NCBI GenBank assembly: GCA_030589835.1
Contig: JAUUZS010000134.1
Coordinates: forward strand, 1-9,066
Direction: 5' to 3'
DNA: 9,066 bases
From: Cyclobacteriaceae bacterium
Lineage (GTDB): Bacteria > Bacteroidota > Bacteroidia > Cytophagales > Cyclobacteriaceae
The notes under the pieces were generated by a model, which saw only the letters and a list, made by a program, of their open reading frames with translations, was not told the origin of the DNA and searched no databases. Positions within the stretch are counted from its first letter, which is position 1. Every line of letters starts with the position of its first letter. Positions 4,859-9,066 of the stretch are shown in pieces. The position numbers and the translations under genes are program-made.

Positions 4859-7612
4859 ATGGATGAAGATATAAATAAAGGTAACGGACAATTTACTGAG
4901 CAAGAAGATCAACTTCAGGAGACTAAGCATATAACAGGGATGTATAAAACCTGGTTTCTGGATTATGCATCTTATGTGATATTGGAAAGAGCCGTCCCTG
5001 CGCTTCAGGATGGACTGAAACCGGTTCAGCGCAGGATTCTTCATGCGATGAAAGAAATGGATGACGGCCGCTTCAATAAGGTAGCTAACATCATCGGTAG
5101 CACGATGCAATTTCACCCGCATGGCGATGCTTCAATTGGCGATGCAATAATCGGAATAGGCCAGAAAGAAATGCTGATTGATCAGCAAGGAAACTGGGGC
5201 GATATACGGACTGGTGATAGTGCTGCAGCACCAAGATATATCGAGGCCAGGCTATCAAAATTTGCACTGGGAATTTTATACAACCCACAAACCACCGAAT
5301 GGCAACTTTCCTACGATGGACGAAAAAAGGAGCCCGTCACTTTTCCAGTTAAATTCCCTTTACTTCTTGCACAAGGCGTGGAAGGCATTGCAGTAGGTCT
5401 TTCTACTAAAATCATGCCTCATAATTTTTGTGAGCTTCTACGGGGTTCGATTGACTTACTCAATGGAAAAAAAGTAAATATATTGCCTGATTTTCCTACC
5501 GGGGGATATGCCGATTTTTCGGATTATAATGAAGGATTGCGGGGAGGAAGGATTAAAGTAAGGGCCAAAATTGAAGAACAGGACAAGAAATCACTGATCA
5601 TTAAAGATATTCCTTTTGGCACAACCACCACCAACCTGATTGAGTCGATTGTCAAGGCAAACGACAAAGGAAAAATAAAAATTAAAAAAGTAGTAGACAA
5701 CACAGCCAAAGATGTCGAGATTTTGGTCAAATTGGCGCCAAATCAATCTCCTGATATTACGATCGATGCGCTTTATGCTTTTACGGATTGTGAAGTTTCC
5801 ATAGCCCCGAATAGTTGTGTCATTGATGATGAAAAACCGGTTTTTCTGGGTGTCAATGAAATGTTGAAAACATCTACTGATCAAACAGTGGAATTGCTCA
5901 GGAGGGAGCTTGAAATAAAAAAAGCAGAGCTGCTCGAAAAGATTTTATTCTCTTCGCTTGAGCGCATTTTTATCGAGAACAGGATTTATCGCGACATTGA
6001 AGAATGTGAAACCTGGGAAGGCGTGATTGAGAGCATAGACAAAGGCTTGGACCCGTTTAAAAAGCAATTTTATCGTGATATAACTACAGATGATATAGTG
6101 CGGTTGACAGAAATCAAAATCAAGCGAATATCACGATTTGATGCCTTTAAAGCAGATGAACTTCTGAAAAGATTGGAAGAAGAGTTAGCACAAACAGAAA
6201 ACCATTTGGCGCATCTCACAGAGTTTGCCATAAATTATTTTAAAAAACTGCTTGAGAAATATGGAAAAGGCCGCGAGCGCTTAACCGAGATCAGAGCCTT
6301 TGATACTATAGCGGCTACGGTGGTTGCCGCAAACAATGCTAAGCTTTATGTGAATAAAGTGGACGGGTTTATTGGCCTTGGTTTGAAAAAAGATGAGTAC
6401 GTCTGTGAATGTTCGGATCTCGATGAAATCATTGTTTTTCGAAAAGATGGAATAATGGTGGTAAGCAAAATTGCGGACAAGGTTTTTGTAGGAAAGAATA
6501 TTGAATTTGTCGGCGTGTTCAAGAAAAACGATGAACGCATGGTGTATAACCTGATTTACCTTGAGGGAAAGTCCGGCAGGTCTATGGTCAAACGTTTCAA
6601 TGTGAAAGGCATTACAAGGGACAAAGAATATGACCTCACAAAAGGAGCCAATGGATCTATGGTTCTTTATTTTTCGGCAAATCCCAATGGTGAGGCAGAA
6701 GTAATTACCATAGGGCTTTCCAGTAGAAGCAAGGCCCGAATAAAGGTTTTTGAGTTCAATTTTTCCAGCATCGAAATAAAAGGTAGGGGAGCGGGAGGTA
6801 ATATTTTAACAAAATATCCGGTTCGAAAAATCCAGTTGAAATCGGAAGGAAAATCAACACTTGGAGGGGTAGATATTTATTACGACGACGCTATAGGAAG
6901 GCTAAATCGTGACCAGCGGGGCAGGCACCTGGGCAACTTCAATGCCGAGGATCGTATTGTGGTGATTTATGTTGATGGATCATATGAAATCACTTCCTTT
7001 GAATTAACCAACCGATATGAATTTAATCATGTCATGCTCATTGAAAAATTTAATCTAAAGGCAGTTATTACAGCTATATATGTAGAGGGAAGTTCCAAAA
7101 ATTCATATATCAAGAAATTTAATATTGAAACTGCAACCGCCAATAAAAAGTTCATATTTATCAGTGAATCAAAAGGGTCCAAGTTGCTTTATGCATCATC
7201 AAAAGAGAAAATCGTACTCGAAGTAGCAACAAGAAAAAATAGAGTTAAAGAAACTTCCGAACTTCAATTAGATGAACTGGTTGGCGTAAAAGGCTGGAAG
7301 GCCGTCGGCAATAAATTCCTGGCCTTTCCGATCACTAAAATAAAGGAGCTGTCTGGCGAAGCACAAGAAGTTGATGATGCTGAGCTAGAGGAAACAAACA
7401 ACACTGAAGTATCGGAAGGGAAGAAAATTAGTGAAGTGAGTATTCAGGAAAAACCAATCGGCAAGGAAGAAGAGGATACAAAAAAAACAGGAAAAAGGAG
7501 CACCCCTGATGAAAATCAAGAGGAGGATTTTCATGCCGGAGATCAGGTTGATTTGAAAATTGATAAAGAGCAAGAAAAAAATAAGAAAGACCAGCTAGGC
7601 CTTTTTGACTGA
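4859..7612 (+). CDS. parC: DNA topoisomerase IV subunit A (cleavage subunit)
   Basis: ATG at 4859, two bases after the parE stop, stop TGA at 7610-7612, 917 residues. It is the DNA-cutting subunit of topoisomerase IV. The winged-helix core includes QDGLKPVQRR (50-59), HPHGD (86-90) and AAAPRYIEARL, in which Arg126 and Tyr127 are the catalytic pair; Tyr127 forms the covalent bond to DNA. Ile177 in EGIAVGLST is the probable DNA-bending wedge. A coiled-coil region (about 340-375 and 430-470) follows. The C-terminal beta-pinwheel spans about 482-830, with KGRGAGG (641-647) as a degenerate GyrA-box-like motif. Residues 831-911 are strongly charged, low in complexity and probably disordered. The protein ends in DQLGLFD, which resembles a sliding-clamp-binding peptide. 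The position matching E. coli GyrA Ser83 is Ala91. The length exceeds E. coli ParC (about 750), mainly because of the pinwheel and tail. The short spacing suggests translational coupling with parE, giving equal amounts of both subunits. Confidence 0.96.
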   Translation: MDEDINKGNGQFTEQEDQLQETKHITGMYKTWFLDYASYVILERAVPALQDGLKPVQRRILHAMKEMDDGRFNKVANIIGSTMQFHPHGDASIGDAIIGIGQKEMLIDQQGNWGDIRTGDSAAAPRYIEARLSKFALGILYNPQTTEWQLSYDGRKKEPVTFPVKFPLLLAQGVEGIAVGLSTKIMPHNFCELLRGSIDLLNGKKVNILPDFPTGGYADFSDYNEGLRGGRIKVRAKIEEQDKKSLIIKDIPFGTTTTNLIESIVKANDKGKIKIKKVVDNTAKDVEILVKLAPNQSPDITIDALYAFTDCEVSIAPNSCVIDDEKPVFLGVNEMLKTSTDQTVELLRRELEIKKAELLEKILFSSLERIFIENRIYRDIEECETWEGVIESIDKGLDPFKKQFYRDITTDDIVRLTEIKIKRISRFDAFKADELLKRLEEELAQTENHLAHLTEFAINYFKKLLEKYGKGRERLTEIRAFDTIAATVVAANNAKLYVNKVDGFIGLGLKKDEYVCECSDLDEIIVFRKDGIMVVSKIADKVFVGKNIEFVGVFKKNDERMVYNLIYLEGKSGRSMVKRFNVKGITRDKEYDLTKGANGSMVLYFSANPNGEAEVITIGLSSRSKARIKVFEFNFSSIEIKGRGAGGNILTKYPVRKIQLKSEGKSTLGGVDIYYDDAIGRLNRDQRGRHLGNFNAEDRIVVIYVDGSYEITSFELTNRYEFNHVMLIEKFNLKAVITAIYVEGSSKNSYIKKFNIETATANKKFIFISESKGSKLLYASSKEKIVLEVATRKNRVKETSELQLDELVGVKGWKAVGNKFLAFPITKIKELSGEAQEVDDAELEETNNTEVSEGKKISEVSIQEKPIGKEEEDTKKTGKRSTPDENQEEDFHAGDQVDLKIDKEQEKNKKDQLGLFD

Positions 7613-7661
7613 TGACAGCTATTTTTTCGATATATATCTATTTATCATCTTAATTTAATTC

Positions 7662-7669
7662 TACTTTTG
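7662..7669 (+). promoter_or_regulatory. Candidate -7 promoter element of the TPR-thrS unit
   Basis: TACTTTTG is a perfect match to TAnnTTTG and ends 21 bases before the ATG at 7691. It includes the TTG at 7667, which argues that this TTG is promoter sequence rather than a start codon. No clear -33 element is visible. No terminator hairpin is evident between parC and here, so read-through from parC is also possible. Confidence 0.5.
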
Positions 7670-7690
7670 ACAGTAGAAATCACGAATACG

Positions 7691-8797
7691 ATGAGGTTTA
7701 TTATTTATATATTCTTCCTTTTTATAGTAGGTCAGTTTTTTACTTGCAAACCCAAGTATGGAGCACATAAAATGATCCATACCGAAAAAAGCAACCACAC
7801 TTCTGATGAAGTTAATATCAGCTATTTAACAGATCAAATTGAGGATTATCCGCAAGAGGAGGATAATTATCTTAAGCTTGCCAATATTTACCAAGCACAG
7901 GATAATTATTCTAAAGCCATAGCCATACTACAGGAAGCAGAGAAGGAAAATCCAAAAAACACATCCATCCTTATTAATTTGTCAACATTCTATTTACAGG
8001 AAAAAAATATAGAAAATCTCTTGCTAACCTTAAATGCCCTAAAGGAAATCGCACCGGACAACATGCACTATTTAAAATTAGTAGCAGGGTATTACATATT
8101 GATTGAGGATCATTCGGAGGCATTATTTTTTACCAACAGGGCATTAATTGCAAATCCATTTGATCATGAGAGCTTTTACAATCGTGGATGGGCCCAGCTA
8201 ATAAATAAAGATAGTCTTGATGCCTTGATTAGTTTTGAAGAAGCCTATCAACTAAAAAATTCGTATCAGAATTTCGCAAAGTTATTTGATGTATCCCTGG
8301 CAATGGGTCTTCATGATAACGCCAGGAAATATTTGGAGGAAACCACAAATAAAAGCGGCATGGTAAGACTGGATTTTGAATGGGGCGCCTATTACAATAA
8401 AATCGAAGAAAGAGATAGCTCAAGAATGTTTTTAATGAAATGTGTCCAGGAAAAACCAGAAGAAACCAGAGTATATTTTGAGCTGGCAAAAAATTATTTT
8501 GGTGTACGGCAATATGATTCATCCCTGTATTATATTCACCATTATATAGATACAAATCCAAAAGGAACAGGAGCTTATGTCCTGAAAGCGCAGGCATTGG
8601 AAAAAAAATACTTGTTTTCTGAAGCAAGACAAATATATATTCACGCCCTGGAATTGGATAGCACATCTACATTAGCGGCTAAAGGATTGGACAATCTTGA
8701 AAGAAAAGTTGCATATTTGCGCCTGAAAAAAAGAAAACAAGAAGTAGAGAGGCAAGTCGAAACATTAAAACCTCTGGATACTAAAGAGATAAATTGA
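7691..8797 (+). CDS. TPR-repeat protein, probable lipoprotein
   Basis: I choose the ATG at 7691 (368 residues, stop TGA 8795-8797) over an in-frame TTG at 7667, because the hydrophobic signal starts right at this Met and the TTG lies within a -7 promoter element. Residues 3-18 are hydrophobic and end in QFFTC (Cys19). The Thr at -1 and Phe at -3 are poor for a lipobox, so it may instead be a membrane-anchored or secreted protein. Residues 57-326 contain tetratricopeptide repeats; the clearest are near 57-90, 125-158, 259-292 and 293-326, with more degenerate copies between. They show the usual aromatic and Ala positions and the Pro at the end of helix B (for example NPKN, NPFD, NPKG). A basic, helical tail (about 335-360) follows. 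TPR arrays form a curved protein-binding scaffold; the partner is unknown. It probably faces the periplasm. thrS follows after 5 bases, so the two are probably transcribed together. Confidence 0.85.
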   Translation: MRFIIYIFFLFIVGQFFTCKPKYGAHKMIHTEKSNHTSDEVNISYLTDQIEDYPQEEDNYLKLANIYQAQDNYSKAIAILQEAEKENPKNTSILINLSTFYLQEKNIENLLLTLNALKEIAPDNMHYLKLVAGYYILIEDHSEALFFTNRALIANPFDHESFYNRGWAQLINKDSLDALISFEEAYQLKNSYQNFAKLFDVSLAMGLHDNARKYLEETTNKSGMVRLDFEWGAYYNKIEERDSSRMFLMKCVQEKPEETRVYFELAKNYFGVRQYDSSLYYIHHYIDTNPKGTGAYVLKAQALEKKYLFSEARQIYIHALELDSTSTLAAKGLDNLERKVAYLRLKKRKQEVERQVETLKPLDTKEIN

Positions 8798-8802
8798 TTT
8801 TT

Positions 8803-9066
8803 ATGAGTGAACAACAAGTGAACATCACACTTCCTGATGGTTCCATAAAGCAATATGAGAAAGGGATTTCGAGTCACGGAATTGCCTTGAGTATAAGTGA
8901 AGGATTGGCAAGAAATGTTTTGGCGGCAAAAGTTAATGGTCAAATATGGGATTCTTCCCGTGCAATCATGGAAGATTCAACAGTGCAATTGCTCACATGG
9001 AATGATGATGAGGGAAAGAGCGCTTTTTGGCATTCATCAGGACACTTAATGGCTGAAGCGCTTGAG
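8803..9066 (+). CDS. thrS: Threonyl-tRNA synthetase, N-terminal part only
   Basis: ATG at 8803; the frame stays open to the last base, giving 88 residues of a protein normally about 640 long. The enzyme joins threonine to tRNA-Thr in the cytoplasm. The visible part is the N-terminal TGS domain (about residues 5-66), with NITLPDGS (7-14), SEGLARNVLAAKVNG (32-46) and LLTWND (63-68). The beginning of the second, editing domain follows, with HSSGH (77-81): His77 and His81 match the HxxxH motif that binds and removes mischarged serine. The catalytic class II domain and the anticodon-binding domain would lie beyond the window. The start is the only one fitting the family's N-terminus. The gene begins 5 bases after the TPR gene and has no leader of its own here. 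In Bacteroidota thrS is often followed by infC, rpmI and rplT; this cannot be checked in this window. Confidence 0.95.
   Translation, partial: MSEQQVNITLPDGSIKQYEKGISSHGIALSISEGLARNVLAAKVNGQIWDSSRAIMEDSTVQLLTWNDDEGKSAFWHSSGHLMAEALE

Noticed and set aside
4853..7573. Several short frames on both strands inside parC
   Set aside because: All overlap conserved ParC coding sequence in other frames and show no motifs.
7592..7627. Direct repeat CAGCTA near the parC end as a terminator
   Set aside because: The copies are direct rather than inverted, so no hairpin forms apart from four-base AGCT pairing.
7667..7690. TTG at 7667 as start of the TPR protein
   Set aside because: It would add eight polar residues before a clear signal sequence and it lies within the TACTTTTG promoter element; ATG 7691 fits better.
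8229..8943. Minus-strand frames opposite the TPR gene and thrS
   Set aside because: They are antisense to TPR repeats and to the well-recognised ThrRS N-terminus.

Overview
The window looks like chromosomal DNA of a member of the Bacteroidota, probably of the Cytophagales type. The reasons are: ParE and ParC have the Bacteroidota sequence style; the first gene resembles the DUF3667 family; start codons lack clear Shine-Dalgarno sequences; and perfect or near matches to the Bacteroidota -7 promoter element TAnnTTTG sit about 20 bases before several start codons. The genus assignment is inference.

Left part (1-2240), accessory-looking: the 3' part of a DUF3667-like membrane protein gene, cut by the window edge; an AT-rich gene for an unrecognised four-helix membrane protein; a roughly 330-base stretch with no convincing gene, holding a weak terminator-like hairpin and a small GC-rich palindrome; and, on the minus strand, a small lipoprotein with a SmpA/BamE-like look. 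This lipoprotein is divergent from the next gene, and the 122-base space between them holds a candidate promoter for each.

Middle part (2241-7612), core: a small four-helix membrane protein of unknown function, a 258-base leader region, then parE and parC separated by only 2 bases. Together these encode both subunits of topoisomerase IV (a C2E2 heterotetramer) that decatenates daughter chromosomes. All catalytic motifs are visible. ParC has two details worth a look: alanine instead of serine at the main quinolone-contact position, and a long charged tail ending in a sequence resembling a sliding-clamp-binding peptide.

Right part (7613-9066): a TPR-repeat protein with a lipoprotein-like N-terminus and its own promoter element, followed after 5 bases by the start of thrS (threonyl-tRNA synthetase), which runs off the window.

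I see no tRNA, rRNA, CRISPR array, insertion sequence, phage gene or defence system. No clearly new multi-gene system is present. The most interesting points are the ParC C-terminus, the ParC quinolone-pocket change, the inverted repeat before parE, and the AT-rich orphan gene with its empty flank.
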